A stretch of 64,000 bases of DNA, from NCBI GenBank assembly GCA_022376925.1, contig JAIOJX010000002.1, positions 133,310,831-133,374,830 on the forward strand, in the 5' to 3' direction. The translations under genes were made by a program, and so were the position numbers. Of the stretch, positions 45,409-57,838 are shown one piece after another (the stretch's first letter is position 1; every line of letters starts with the position of its first letter). The notes beneath the pieces were generated by a model. It had not been told where the DNA came from. It saw only the letters and a program-made list of their open reading frames with translations, and made no database searches. The stretch is from Tragulus kanchil (lineage: Eukaryota; Chordata; Mammalia; Artiodactyla; Tragulidae).

Positions 45409-47640
45409 AACTAATCACTGGTGTTAGAAGCCAGGAAAGTGGTTACCTTCGGGGAAGAGGGAGGGGGTAGGATGTGGGAGGGGCCAGAAGAGGGAGCTTC
45501 TGGAGGGCTAATGACAACCCACTTCTTCATTTGGCTGATACAGTATCACTTTATGATTTAGTATTCACTGAGCTGTACAGTATACAGACAAAAGTCCATA
45601 CAATCAAAGCTATGCCTTTCCCAGTAGTCATGCATGGATGTGAGAGCTGAACCATAAAAAAGACTGAGTACCAAAGAATTGATGCCTTTGAACTGTGGTG
45701 TTGGAGAAGATTCTTGAGAGTTCTTTGGACTGCAAGGAGACCAAGTCAGTCAATCCTAAATGAAACAAACCCTGAATATTCCTTGGAAGAACTGATGCTG
45801 AAGCTAAAGCTCCAATACTTTGGCCACCTGATGTGAAAAGATGACTCACTGGAAAAGGCCCTGAGGCTGGGGAAAATGGAAGGCAAAAGGAGAGGGGGAT
45901 GACAGAGGATGAGATGGTTGGATGGTATCAATGGACAGGAGTTTGAGCAAGCTCCAGGAGATGGTGAAGGACAGGGAAGCTTCGTGTGCTGCAGTCCATG
46001 GGGTCACAAAGACTCAGACACGACTGAGTGAACTGAACTGAGCTATACACTAATGATGTTATGCATTTTTCTCTATGTATGCCATACTTCATTAAAAAGT
46101 TCTTTTAAAATTGACTTCAAAAGGAAATACTAAAGTTTCTTAATTTAGCCAGTCCCCAGGCCCTAATGCAGAATATTTAGTTACTTTTGAGTCAATTCTA
46201 TTTATCTGGTTACTTAACTGGAGGCAGATTAGAAACTGCAAAATACAGGAATGAGGAAGTAGGAGGTACAGACTCCCAGGATAAAGAAAAACTAGATAAA
46301 GCATGAGAAAGCTAAGGAAGGACTGTGAAAGAGGATGGCAGAGAGTGAGAAGGAGTGTTACAAAAATCAGAAGAATTCAAAGAATATAAGCAATCCAGGA
46401 CCAGTCATTAAATGCTACAGACAGTCCCACTGGCTCCAAAGAAACCTCTGCATTACAGAAGAGTGCAACAGAAGAAACTCGTAACACTCCAAGTCACAGA
46501 GAGAGTAAAGCACCTTCAAGATTCCCAACTAATCACTGGTGTTAGAAGCCAGGAAAGTGGTTACCTTCGGGAAGAGGAGGGTAGGATGTGGGAGGGGCCA
46601 GAAGAGGGAGCTTCTGGAGGGCTAATGACAACCCACTTCTTCATTTGGCTGATACAGTATCACTTTATGATTTAGTATTCACTGAGCTGTACAGTATACA
46701 GACAAAAGTCCATACAATCAAAGCTATGGCTTTTCCAGTAGTCATGTATGGATGTGAGAGCCGGACCACAGGGAAGGTTGAGCGCCGAAGAACTGATGCC
46801 TTTGAACTGTGGTGTTGGAGAAGATTCTTGAGAGTTCTTTGGACTGCAAGAAGATCAAACCAGCCAATCCTAAAGGACATCAACCCTGAATATTCATTGG
46901 AAGGACTGATGCTGAAGCTGAAGCTCCAATACTTTGGCCACCTGATGTGAAAAGATGACTCACTGGAAAAGGCCCTGAGGCTGGGGAAAATGGAAGGCAA
47001 AAGGAGAGGGGGATGACAGAGGATGAGATGGTTGGATGGTATCAATGGACAGGAGTTTGAGCAAGCTCCAGGAGATGGTGAAGGACAGGGAAGCTTCGTG
47101 TGCTGCAGTCCATGGGGTCACAAAGACTCAGACACGACTGAGTGAACTGAACTGAGCTATACACTAATGATGTTATGCATTTTTCTCTATGTATGCCATA
47201 CTTCATTAAAAAGTTCTTTTAAAATTGACTTCAAAAGGAAATACTAAAGTTTCTTAATTTAGCCAGTCCCCAGGCCCTAATGCAGAATATTTAGTTACTT
47301 TTGAGTCAATTCTATTTATCTGGTTACTTAACTGGAGGCAGATTAGAAACTGCAAAATACAGGAATGAGGAAGTAGGAGGTACAGACTCCCAGGATAAAG
47401 AAAAACTAGATAAAGCATGAGAAAGCTAAGGAAGGACTGTGAAAGAGGATGGCAGAGAGTGAGAAGGAGTGTTACAAAAATCAGAAGAATTCAAAGAATA
47501 TAAGCAATCCAGGACCAGTCATTAAATGCTACAGACAGTCCCACTGGCTCCAAAGAAACCTCTGCATTACAGAAGAGTGCAACAGAAGAAACTCGTAACA
47601 CTCCAAGTCACAGAGAGAGTAAAGCACCTTCAAGATTCCC
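45409..47640. repeat. Tandem duplicate 11
   Basis: Copy A is 45409-46526 and copy B 46527-47640, offset 1118 then 1114. Flanking and 3' parts are identical, but 45617-45790 versus 46731-46905 (BovB sequence) differ by roughly two dozen substitutions. Confidence 0.95.
45590..46043 (+). mobile_element. BovB LINE 3' end (second copy at 46704-47157)
   Basis: Contains the RTE/BovB C-terminal blocks TTTGAACTGTGGTGTTGGAG, CTTTGGCCACCTGATGTG and GATGAGATGGTTGGATGG, and ends with GACACGACTGAGTGAACTG. A 5'-truncated, non-coding copy. Confidence 0.92.
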
Positions 47641-48086
47641 TCTCTGAAAAAATGAGTGTGCAAAATATGATATTAAGCCATCTCTCAAAAAAGGAAAAAG
47701 TTAAACTTTTAAAATAATTATCTAGGAAAGAATTTTTATACAGAAGACTTATTCCCTTGAAAAGCCAGATGAATGGGTCACTACTGTTATTCAGAAAGGA
47801 TCACACAGAGACAACAAACGGCACAGAACATATCACAGTGACAGGTGCCCTCTGGAGGACAGACGCCCCAGGGAGTCACCTAGCATGGTTACACTGGAGA
47901 TTTAACTCCCACACCTTTAAAAACGAGCTACAATTCAAGAGGTCAGCATACGTGCATCAAAGGTGAGCTCAAAACAATCAGAATCAACAAGGCCAGACCC
48001 AGAGAAAACTTTATGTGGAACACATTTCTGTTCCTTTAGCACTAAACTACAGTGGCCTTTTGCAGAAACCTCCGTATCGTCTCCCT

Positions 48087-48446
48087 TGTTGTTCAGTTGC
48101 TCGGTCATGTCCAGCTCTTTGCAACCCCAAGGACTGCAGCATGCCAGGCTTCCCTGTCCTTCAGTATCTCCTGGAGTGTGCTCAAACTCGAGTCCGTTGA
48201 TTCAGTGATGCCATCTAACCATCTCATCCTCTGTGATCCCCTCCTCCTCCTGCCTTCAATCTTTACCAGCATCAGGGTCTTTTTCAATGAGTTGTCTCTT
48301 CACATCAGGTGGCCAAAGTACTGGAGCTTCAGCATCAGTCTTTCCAATGAATGTTCAGGGCTGTTTTCCTTTAGGATTGACTGGTGCTGTCCAAGGGACT
48401 CTCAAGAGTCTTCTGCAGCACCACAGTTTGAAAGCATCAACACCTT
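48087..48446 (-). mobile_element. BovB LINE 3' end, minus orientation
   Basis: GTTGTTCAGTTGCTCGGTC, ACCATCTCATCCTCTGTGATC, CATCAGGTGGCCAAAGTACTGG and CACCACAGTTTGAAAGCATC are the reversed counterparts of the BovB end at 45590. Separate, older insertion. Confidence 0.92.
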
Positions 48447-48569
48447 CTTCATACCAAGGTTCCTTTCCTATGTTTTAGGCTTGTTTTCACAGGCTAGTTT
48501 GGTGGGGTTTTCCTGTTAAAGTGTTTTTACCAGTCAGCTGTAAAGGAACCAATGATTGTTAAATACCAT

Positions 48570-48830
48570 AACCCGTGAGGCTGATATATCATATGGCAAT
48601 GAAAAGGAAAATAAGGAAGCGGAGGTTCAGTGATCACCCCAACATCTCAGCCATGCCAGGATTCTGAATAAATTCAAAATATACGGGCTCACAAATTTTC
48701 AAAAGGAAAGGGAAAGGGACTCCCCTGATGATTCAGATTAAGACTCTGAGCTTCCAATGCTAGGGGCACAGGTTCAATCACTACTCAGGGAACTAAAAAA
48801 GAAAAAATAAAGGAAAGGCACAGACCAGCA
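48570..48830 (+). repeat. Segment paralogous to 55060-55260, with a shared SINE remnant
   Basis: GAGGCTGATATATCATATGGC through TTCAGTGATCACCCC, CCATGCCAGGATTCTGA and a CHR-type SINE head at 48717 (GACTCCCCTGATGATTCAG) match in order with 55060-55260. Roughly 75 percent identity by eye. Confidence 0.7.
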
Positions 48831-48909
48831 CCCTGGCTGCCCTCACCCTCCTGCCAGCACTGTCCTGACACTGCCAGCCTAAAGCCAGAGAGATTCCAGC
48901 ATCTCCTGA

Positions 48910-49240
48910 AAGTGGGTGGGGCGGTAATTACAGCCTGACCAGCTGCCTGACTGACGTCACAATAGTCTCAAAGGGCAGTGACCAACAGGTCTCTAACCTA
49001 GCTAACCCTTCCTCCTGTTGGATGCAAGATAAAAAGCTGCTAATGCTTCTCTTTCTTTCCTGCCTGCAGGGAAATGAGACTACCCTCCTTCCTTCCTGCC
49101 ACTGTTAAAATCTTGAAATCATTAACTAGTAGCTATTTCCCATGAGCTATTGCTTTTAAAGGAGTTTAGCTATCCTACTTTATTGTAACTTTCATCAAAT
49201 AAAGACTCTAAAATAAGGGAGATTTACAAAGCTGTCAATG
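48910..49240 (+). promoter_or_regulatory. Possible LTR or cryptic promoter (weak)
   Basis: On the plus strand a GC box-like GTGGGTGGGGCGG (48912-48924), a perfect CRE TGACGTCA (48952-48959), a TATA-like GATAAAAAGC (49028-49037) and AATAAA (about 49199-49204) occur in LTR-like order. No LTR family or paired terminal sequence recognised. Part of it recurs in duplicate 12. Confidence 0.3.
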
Positions 49241-49565
49241 CACTATCAAAAAGGAACTCTTACTTTAGAGTAACATCAAAGAACGTTCCAAGTTAATATA
49301 TCTGTATAATTGCTGGGATGAGCTCTGATCAGAAAGTTCTTTCAACTACATGTTCTTATCAAGCTATAGGGAGCTATGGATCTCAAAGAAAAGGTTGAAT
49401 TTCCTTTCCTACAGTTTAAAAGCAGACTTTCTCTGGCCCCATCATTGTTCATAGCAAACCAGATACAGAAGTGAGTTCCCTGTTCATTCACTCACTCATG
49501 AACATGCACGTAAAGATCAGGTCCTGATACTATGCGGAATAACGAGGATCAGAATAAAAGGTCTG

Positions 49566-49917
49566 GGGCTTCCCCTGGTGGTCCAGTGGGTAAGGACACC
49601 GCCTTGCAGTGCAAGGAGTGCCGGTTCGATCCCTGGCCTGGGAAGATCCCACGTGCCGCGGAGCGGCTGGACCGATGTGTCCAATTACCAAGCCAGAGCT
49701 CTGGAGAGCATGCGCCCGGAGCCGGTGCTCTGCAACAACAGACGCCACTGGGATGGGAGGCCCACACGGGCCAAAGAACAAAGATGAATGAAAATAGAGA
49801 AATGAAAGACCAATAGAAGTGGCCCGCCCGCTCCCCTCCCTCCCCAACCCGACCCCCGCCCAAAAATAAATAAATAAATAAATCTTTAAAAAAAAAAAAA
49901 AGTATGTTAAAAAAAAA
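49566..49917 (+). mobile_element. Young CHR-like SINE (copy A)
   Basis: Full copy with (AAAT)n and long A-run tail. Target duplication AGAATAAAAGGTCTG at 49551-49565 and 49918-49932. Same insertion as 50755-51106 but with several substitutions. Confidence 0.93.
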
Positions 49918-50754
49918 AGAATAAAAGGTCTGTAGAAATGCCTGTTCATCCACAAAAGAGAAAAAAACATGTGTATCCACATTACACTGTTATAAAAATA
50001 CACAAATAACTCACTATGCAGCACATCCATATTATCTACAATAAAAAAGCAAGATGAAGAAAATCATGTACATATGGTATGCTAACATTTATTTAAATAA
50101 AAGGTAGATCATGAATATACATATTTGCTAATATTAAAACAATGAAAAAATAAGAATCAATAAATTGTGACCAACAGGTCTCTAACCTAGCTAACCCTTC
50201 CTCCTGTTGGATGCAAGATAAAAAGCTGCTAATGCTTCTCTTTCTTTCCTGCCTGCAGGGAAATGAGACTACCCTCCTTCCTTCCTGCCACTGTTAAAAT
50301 CTTGAAATCATTAACTAGTAGCTATTTCCCATGAGCTATTGCTTTTAAAGGAGTTTAGCTATCCTACTTTATTGTAACTTTCATCAAATAAAGACTCTAA
50401 AATAAGGGAGATTTACAAAGCTGTCAATGCACTATCAAAAAGGAACTCTTACTTTAGAGTAACATCAAAGAACGTTCCAAGTTAATATATCTGTATAATT
50501 GCTGGGATGAGCTCTGATCAGAAAGTTCTTTCAACTACATGTTCTTATCAAGCTATAGGGAGCTATGGATCTCAAAGAAAAGGTTGAATTTCCTTTCCTA
50601 CAGTTTAAAAGCAGACTTTCTCTGGCCCCATCATTGTTCATAGCAAACCAGATACAGAAGTGAGTTCCCTGTTCATTCACTCACTCATGAACATGCACGT
50701 AAAGATCAGGTCCTGATACTATGCGGAATAACGAGGATCAGAATAAAAGGTCTG

Positions 50755-51106
50755 GGGCTTCCCCTGGTGGTCCAGTGGGTAAGGACACCGCCTTGCAGTG
50801 CAAGGGGCGCCGGTTCGATCCCTGGCCTGGGAAGATCCCACGTGCCGCGGAGCGGCTGGACCGATGTGTCCAATTACCAAGCCAGAGCTCTGGAGTGCAT
50901 GCGCCCGGAGCCGGTGCTCTGCAGCGACCGACGCCACCGCGATGGGAGGCCCACACGGGCCAAAGAACAAAGATGGATGAAAATAGAGAAATGAAAGACC
51001 AAGAGAAGTGGCCCACCCTCTCCCCTCCCTCCCCAACCCGACCCCCGCCCAAAAATAAATAAATAAATAAATCTTTAAAAAAAAAAAAAAGTATGTTAAA
51101 AAAAAA
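50755..51106 (+). mobile_element. Young CHR-like SINE (copy B of the same insertion)
   Basis: Same insertion site and target duplication as copy A (50740-50754 and 51107-51121). The internal sequence is closer to other young copies in the head (CAAGGGGCGCCGG). Confidence 0.93.
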
Positions 51107-51508
51107 AGAATAAAAGGTCTGTAGAAATGCCTGTTCATCCACAAAAGAGAAAAAAACATGTGTATCCACATTACACTGTTATAAAAATACACAAATAACT
51201 CACTATGCAGCACATCCATATTATCTACAATAAAAAAGCAAGATGAAGAAAATCATGTACATATGGTATGCTAACATTTATTTAAATAAAAGGTAGATCA
51301 TGAATATACATATTTGCTAATATTAAAACAATGAAAGAATAAGTCATAAATTAAAGGAGAAAAGGAACAGGATACAGGAATCAGAAACTAAACTTCTTTG
51401 AACTGATCCTGTTTTGTAGATTTGACTTCAGACAAATAAATTTTATTTTTTCTTAATTATGAAACAAAAATAAATTTAAAAAAAAACACCTCCTCAAAAT
51501 CACAAGCA

Positions 51509-51833
51509 GGGGCTTCCCTGGTGGTCCAGTGGGTAAGGACACCGCCTTGCAGTGCAAGGGGCGCCAGTTTGATCCCTGGCCTGGGAAGATTCCACGTGCC
51601 GCGGAGCGGCTGGACCGATGTGTCCAATTACCGAGTCCGAGCTCTGGAGCGCATGCGCCCAGAGCCGGTGCTCTGCGACAACAGATGCCACCACGATGGG
51701 AGGCCCACACGGGCCAAAGAACAAAGATGGATGAAACTAGACAAACGAAAGACCAGTGGAAGTGGCCCACCCACCCCCCTCCCTCCCCACCCCAGCCAAA
51801 ATAAATAAATAAATAAATAAATGTTTAAAAAAA
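51509..51833 (+). mobile_element. Young CHR-like SINE
   Basis: Full copy, tail of five AAAT units and an A-run. Perfect target duplication AAATCACAAGCA at 51497-51508 and 51834-51845. Confidence 0.93.
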
Positions 51834-51913
51834 AAATCACAAGCAAAAAGAAAGAAATGAATTTAACTGTATATCATATTGGTGAAAAAGCCACACTGAG
51901 AATTATGCCAAGT

Positions 51914-54090
51914 AACTTTAAAACATAATAATGTAGTATCCAGTCCTAGTAGGACAGAGGCTATGGACAAAAATGAATCTTAAACCTTTCTTAAATACTC
52001 ATCCTGTTGGTGGTAACATTGAGATTATTATGCCAAGACTTATAAATGCATTGTGAGATCATGTAAATGAGAATTTCCACTAGTGTTAAGAACAGAGTTT
52101 CAGTATAGGATAAGCTCAGGTGTAAGATCAACATGGTTAAACAAAACTCTGAAATCCTGAATGGAATTATCAATATGAATTCTTGACTTACTACATCTTT
52201 CAAACAAATCACACATGTCCTCACTCTGCTTAGACATAGGAAACCATGTACACCCCTAACAGCCTAGACTGGTCTCTCAGGACCATCTGCCACCAGAAGG
52301 AACTAGGGCTCCTAGTCATTCCTAAAGAAATGACTGATGCCACATCTGGAGTAGGAAACACAGAAGATAAGCCTGGAAAATTCTACCTTCCTACATTTGG
52401 GGTTGATGTCACAGACCACTAATATAGGGTCAAATAGGACAAGTGACGGAAACACATCAAATGTGCATCTAAATCCATAGGTTCATACAGTTACAACAAC
52501 TACAACAACAAAAAAACTCACTAACTACATTTGGAAATCAAGTAATTGTTTTAAAAACAAGAAAATAAAGGGTGAACAAACCTCACCAAATATTCATCTT
52601 GTCTTTCTTCTCCAAGTTTACTTTAGGGTAACCAAACCACTGACAAGGAAGGGCAAGAGTCTCTACAGAAGTAGTCCAGCTAAAACGTGAAAAGAAATGT
52701 TACAATGAAAACATCACCATTTCTCAACTCTTAGTGGACTAATGAATTGAAGACTAACCATCAATGACAACTTGACAGCAAGTGACACAACCAGACGAGA
52801 CAGACTTCCTGATGGAAGTTCATAATACTTTTCAGAAATTAGCTTTACCAAGAAAAAAAAAAGAAGAGGAGGAACTCCACCCACAATCTCATTAAGCCTC
52901 TAGTCTAACTATCCTTTCACAGTAAAAGCACAGACAGAACACTCTCACTGAAACTAAAGGAATAAACAGACAAAAGCAGATCATAGGAACTGACAGGTGT
53001 CAACTTTAAAACATAATAATGTAGTATCCAGTCCTAGTAGGACAGAGGCTATGGACAAAAATGAATCTTAAACCTTTCTTAAATACTCATCCTGTTGGTG
53101 GTAACATTGAGATTATTATGCCAAGACTTATAAATGCATTGTGAGATCATGTAAATGAGAATTTCCACTAGTGTTAAGAACAGAGTTTCAGTATAGGATA
53201 AGCTCAGGTGTAAGATCAACATGGTTAAACAAAACTCTGAAATCCTGAATGGAATTATCAATATGAATTCTTGACTTACTACATCTTTCAAACAAATCAC
53301 ACATGTCCTCACTCTGCTTAGACATAGGAAACCATGTACACCCCTAACAGCCTAGACTGGTCTCTCAGGACCATCTGCCACCAGAAGGAACTAGGGCTCC
53401 TAGTCATTCCTAAAGAAATGACTGATGCCACATCTGGAGTAGGAAACACAGAAGATAAGCCTGGAAAATTCTACCTTCCTACATTTGGGGTTGATGTCAC
53501 AGACCACTAATATAGGGTCAAATAGGACAAGTGACGGAAACACATCAAATGTGCATCTAAATCCATAGGTTCATACAGTTACAACAACTACAACAACAAA
53601 AAAACTCACTAACTACATTTGGAAATCAAGTAATTGTTTTAAAAACAAGAAAATAAAGGGTGAACAAACCTCACCAAATATTCATCTTGTCTTTCTTCTC
53701 CAAGTTTACTTTAGGGTAACCAAACCACTGACAAGGAAGGGCAAGAGTCTCTACAGAAGTAGTCCAGCTAAAACGTGAAAAGAAATGTTACAATGAAAAC
53801 ATCACCATTTCTCAACTCTTAGTGGACTAATGAATTGAAGACTAACCATCAATGACAACTTGACAGCAAGTGACACAACCAGACGAGACAGACTTCCTGA
53901 TGGAAGTTCATAATACTTTTCAGAAATTAGCTTTACCAAGAAAAAAAAAAGAAGAGGAGGAACTCCACCCACAATCTCATTAAGCCTCTAGTCTAACTAT
54001 CCTTTCACAGTAAAAGCACAGACAGAACACTCTCACTGAAACTAAAGGAATAAACAGACAAAAGCAGATCATAGGAAGCTGCACAGGTGT
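51914..54090. repeat. Tandem duplicate 13
   Basis: Copy A is 51914-53001 and copy B 53002-54090, offset 1088. Identical except the last ~20 bases of copy A (52985-53001), a damaged version of 54074-54092. No repeat family recognised inside. Confidence 0.95.
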
Positions 54091-54510
54091 CCGTCTGTGA
54101 ATTTTTTTCACTAGCCCAAGATGAGACAAGTACAGAAATCAAAGCAAGCATTAGAAACATTTAGAGCAAATTAATCTACTGTATGTCTACTGAACAACTT
54201 CTTTTTTAATGGACCTGGTATGCCTTTTGTTTACTTCATTTTCCTGGAAAAGTTTAAATGCCAAGCTAAGAAATTTACACCATATTTTGTATACAGAAGA
54301 AAAAGTAAAAGACAATTTTTGAGAAAAGAAATAATTTAATTAAAGATAAGCTTTAATACTAATCTGGCAGCAAGAAAAACTGTCCCTAGGACAGCATTTA
54401 GAAATGGGGAAGGATACTAGGGTGGCCACAGACTTGGAATGAGCACCTTCCATTTCTGGAATACTTAAAATACTTACTATCTTCTCCTTTAACTTCATAA
54501 AAACCACCCA

Positions 54511-54885
54511 GGGGCTTTCCCTGACAGCTCAGTGGTAAAAGAATTCGCCTGCCCATACAAGAGACACAGGTTCGATCCCTGATCCAGGAAGATCCCACAT
54601 GCTGCAGAGAAACTAAGCCCGTGAGCCACAACTATGGAGCCTGTGTTCTAGAGCCTCAGAGCTGCAACTATGGAGCCCATGGGCCACAACTACTGAAGCC
54701 TGTGTGCCCTAGAGCCCAAGTTCCACAACGAGAGAAGTCACCGCAACAAGAAGCCTGCTCACCTCAACTAGCGAGTAGCCCCCACTCCCTGCAACTAGAG
54801 AAGAGCCTGCAGCAGCAGTGAAACCCAGAATAGCCAAAAAATTTTTAAATAATATAAAAATGCCCAAAATGCCAAAAATGCCCAA
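54511..54885 (+). mobile_element. CHR-1-type SINE
   Basis: GGGGCTTTCCCTGACAGCTC head, GGTTCGATCCCTGATCCAGG box, repeated CACAACTAT/CACAACTACTG body, and an unusual tail of AAAATGCCC-like units. Perfect target duplication AAAACCACCCA at 54500-54510 and 54886-54896. Confidence 0.88.
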
Positions 54886-55040
54886 AAAACCACCCAAGGT
54901 TGGAATTCTGACTCTGCTACTTAACAGCACTGAAGCCCTGTATCCTAATCATTTAAATGGACCAGCAATGCTTCTTTCTTGGGGCTTTCGTGAAGATTAA
55001 ATGAAAAAGCTGTAGGGACTTCCCTGGCAGTTCAGTGATT

Positions 55041-57225
55041 AAACACACACATCTGTAAGGCTGACTTTATCACAAGGCAACAAAAAGGAAACTGAGGCTC
55101 AGTGACCACCCTAAGATCTCAACCATACCAGGATTCTAACTAAATTCAGAATTCATGGATTCATATATTTTCAAGAGGAAAGGAGCAGAGGGAAACCCTG
55201 GTTGCCCAGTGGTTAAGACTTCACACTTTCAATGCAGAGGGAACTAAGATTCCATGTGCCGCGTAGCCTGGCCAAAAAAAGAGAAAAAGTTGTGCGTGAA
55301 TGTAAGTTGTAAATAATCTGGCTCCACACAAAAAAATGGTATTTCCATCATTATGATTATTGTCGTTTCCTAAATCTCCTGAGAATCAGACAGCTTTGCC
55401 TTGCTCTTCAAGATGAGAAGACCAAGAGCTAAAGAATTTACAAAAAAATAAAAGGGAGAGAATTTTTTAAAAAGAAAAGAATTTACTAAGCCAGTAACGA
55501 GCTTACAAAGGTTCCCAACAGCAGAAGCAACAAAGGCATTTCTCTGTGATCTTCTGAAGCGTGAACTGTTTGTTTGTGGACACTGTTTGTTACCATCCAA
55601 GCTCAACCCCTGAAGGGAAGAAGCAACAGATGTTGGGTGACTGGCCAGTTCCTCCAGGAACTGCCACAGTTTGTGGCAAGAAAACAATGGTTTCTAAATA
55701 GAGAGAGATCACAATCAAACGAAAGACAAGCTATCCCGATGTGCTCCACTGCAAGAATGCCATTTGTTAAACGGAAAAGGTCACTGCAGGAACTGCCAAT
55801 GAACGACTAATTAGCAGGACAAACAAGAATAATTTTGAAGGAAAAAAGCTACAGAGGACAGAAATTTAAATCACTCTGTTTTGAATGATTTATTTTCCGT
55901 GACTATATATAAAAGGTTTTTTTGTGGAAATCATGAGGTCATTGTTTTCCAGAGTCTTCACTATAGGAAACAGCTGTGGAGAACGACACAAACAGAGAAC
56001 ACTGTCCCATTCAGCAGCCCCTCATTGTGGCAAGAGTACAGACGGGGACAGGAAAAATCCACCCAATAATAACACAAACGCAGCAGAGTCGACCTGAGAC
56101 CCTGACGCACAAAGGAAGATGTGAAGCAGCTAAAACACACACATCTGTAAGGCTGACTTTATCACAAGGCAACAAAAGGAAACTGAGGCTCAGTGACCAC
56201 CCTAAGATCTCAACCATACCAGGATTCTAACTAAATTCAGAATTCATGGATTCATATATTTTCAAGAGGAAAGGAGCAGAGGGAAACCCTGGTTGCCCAG
56301 TGGTTAAGACTTCACACTTTCAATGCAGAGGGAACTAAGATTCCATGTGCCGCGTAGCCTGGCCAAAAAAAGAGAAAAAGTTGTGCGTGAATGTAAGTTG
56401 TAAATAATCTGGCTCCACACAAAAAAATGGTATTTCCATCATTATGATTATTGTCGTTTCCTAAATCTCCTGAGAATCAGACAGCTTTGCCTTGCTCTTC
56501 AAGATGAGAAGACCAAGAGCTAAAGAATTTACAAAAAAATAAAAGGGAGAGAATTTTTTAAAAAGAAAAGAATTTACTAAGCCAGTAACGAGCTTACAAA
56601 GGTTCCCAACAGCAGAAGCAACAAAGGCATTTCTCTGTGATCTTCTGAAGCGTGAACTGTTTGTTTGTGGACACTGTTTGTTACCATCCAAGCTCAACCC
56701 CTGAAGGGAAGAAGCAACAGATGTTGGGTGACTGGCCAGTTCCTCCAGGAACTGCCACAGTTTGTGGCAAGAAAACAATGGTTTCTAAATAGAGAAAATC
56801 ACAATCAAACGAAAGACAAGCTATCCCGATGTGCTCCACTGCAAGAATGCCATTTGTTAAACGGAAAAGGTCACTGCAGGAACTGCCAATGAACGACTAA
56901 TTAGCAGGACAAACAAGAATAATTTTGAAGGAAAAAAGCTACAGAGGACAGAAATTTAAATCACTCTGTTTTGAATGATTTATTTTCCGTGACTATATAT
57001 AAAAGGTTTTTTTGTGGAAATCATGAGGTCATTGTTTTCCAGAGTCTTCACTATAGGAAACAGCTGTGGAGAACGACACAAACAGAGAACACTGTCCCAT
57101 TCAGCAGCCCCTCATTGTGGCAAGAGTACAGACGGGGACAGGAAAAATCCACCCCAATAATAACACAAACGCAGCAGAGTCGACCTGAGACCCTGACGCC
57201 GCACAAAGGAAGATGTGAAGCAGCT
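55041..57225. repeat. Tandem duplicate 14
   Basis: Copy A is 55041-56131 and copy B 56132-57225, offset 1092 to 1090. Differences: A-run near 55094, GAGAGATC versus GAAAATC near 55703, and CGCAC versus CGCCGCAC near the end (56106 versus 57197). Confidence 0.95.
55060..55285 (+). repeat. MIR-like core plus CHR-type SINE (second copy at 56151-56375)
   Basis: AAGGAAACTGAGGCTCAGTGACC (MIR core) followed by a short CHR-type SINE from 55191 (GGAAACCCTGGTTGCCCAG to GCCTGGCCAAAAAAAG). Paralogous to 48570-48830. Confidence 0.7.
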
Positions 57226-57564
57226 ATCTCAGGACAAGCATATCTGTATTATCACATCTGTATCAAGTTAAGAAAGATTTCCATTTGAGACCAGATCCCT
57301 GCTTTTTGACATGGGTCACTAAGAACCTTGAGCAATTCGCTTTATACAGTCCCTGCCTAATATATCAGAGACAGTCAACAAATATGGAAACATGTTTTCC
57401 TAGCGCTCTTGTGTTCAAATACTATGTGACCTGTCTATAACTGAACTTACCCACCCAGCTGGAGAAGCATTCTCCACTCTGCTTTCAGTCTTGAAGAATG
57501 CCATTCCAAGGAACCCTCTTTCAAAATCCTCCAAATTATCTCCACCTCTTCGTCTCCACTCTTC

Positions 57565-57838
57565 TTTTTTTTTTTTTTTTGGCCCCTTTTATTGGTTTTG
57601 CATTCGTTTATTTTTCATCCATCTTTATTCTTAGGCCTGTGTGGGCCTTCCAATGTAGTGGCCTCTCTCACCGCAGAGCACTAGCTCTGTGCACCTGCAC
57701 TCCAGAGCACCAGCTCGCAACTAGACACACTAGTCCAGCCGCTCCGCAGCACGTGGGATCCTCCTGGGCCAGGGATTGAACTGGCGCCCCTTGCACTGCA
57801 AGGCAGGCTCTTTACCCACTAGACCACTAGGGAAGCCC
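57565..57838 (-). mobile_element. Older CHR-like SINE
   Basis: Minus orientation: T-run, GGCCCCTTTTATTGGTTTTG, GGCCTGTGTGGGCCTTCC, ending CACTAGGGAAGCCC. Flanks TCTCCACTCTTC (57553-57564 and 57843-57854) form the target duplication. Confidence 0.9.

Larger units (their letters stand above)
48978..51353. repeat. Tandem duplicate 12
   Basis: Copy A is 48978-50166 and copy B 50167-51353, offset 1189. Unique flanks are identical, but the SINE inside differs at about fifteen bases. The last 25 bases of copy A (50145-50166) are garbled compared with copy B. Confidence 0.95.

Noticed and set aside
45590..47157. Functional BovB reverse transcriptase
   Set aside because: Only the last ~450 bp of the LINE is present, with stops; no RT core.
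49530..50030. 166-codon ORF on the minus strand (and its twin at 50719-51219)
   Set aside because: It is read through the antisense strand of a SINE and its A-rich tail; similar peptides appear in every SINE copy. Not a gene.
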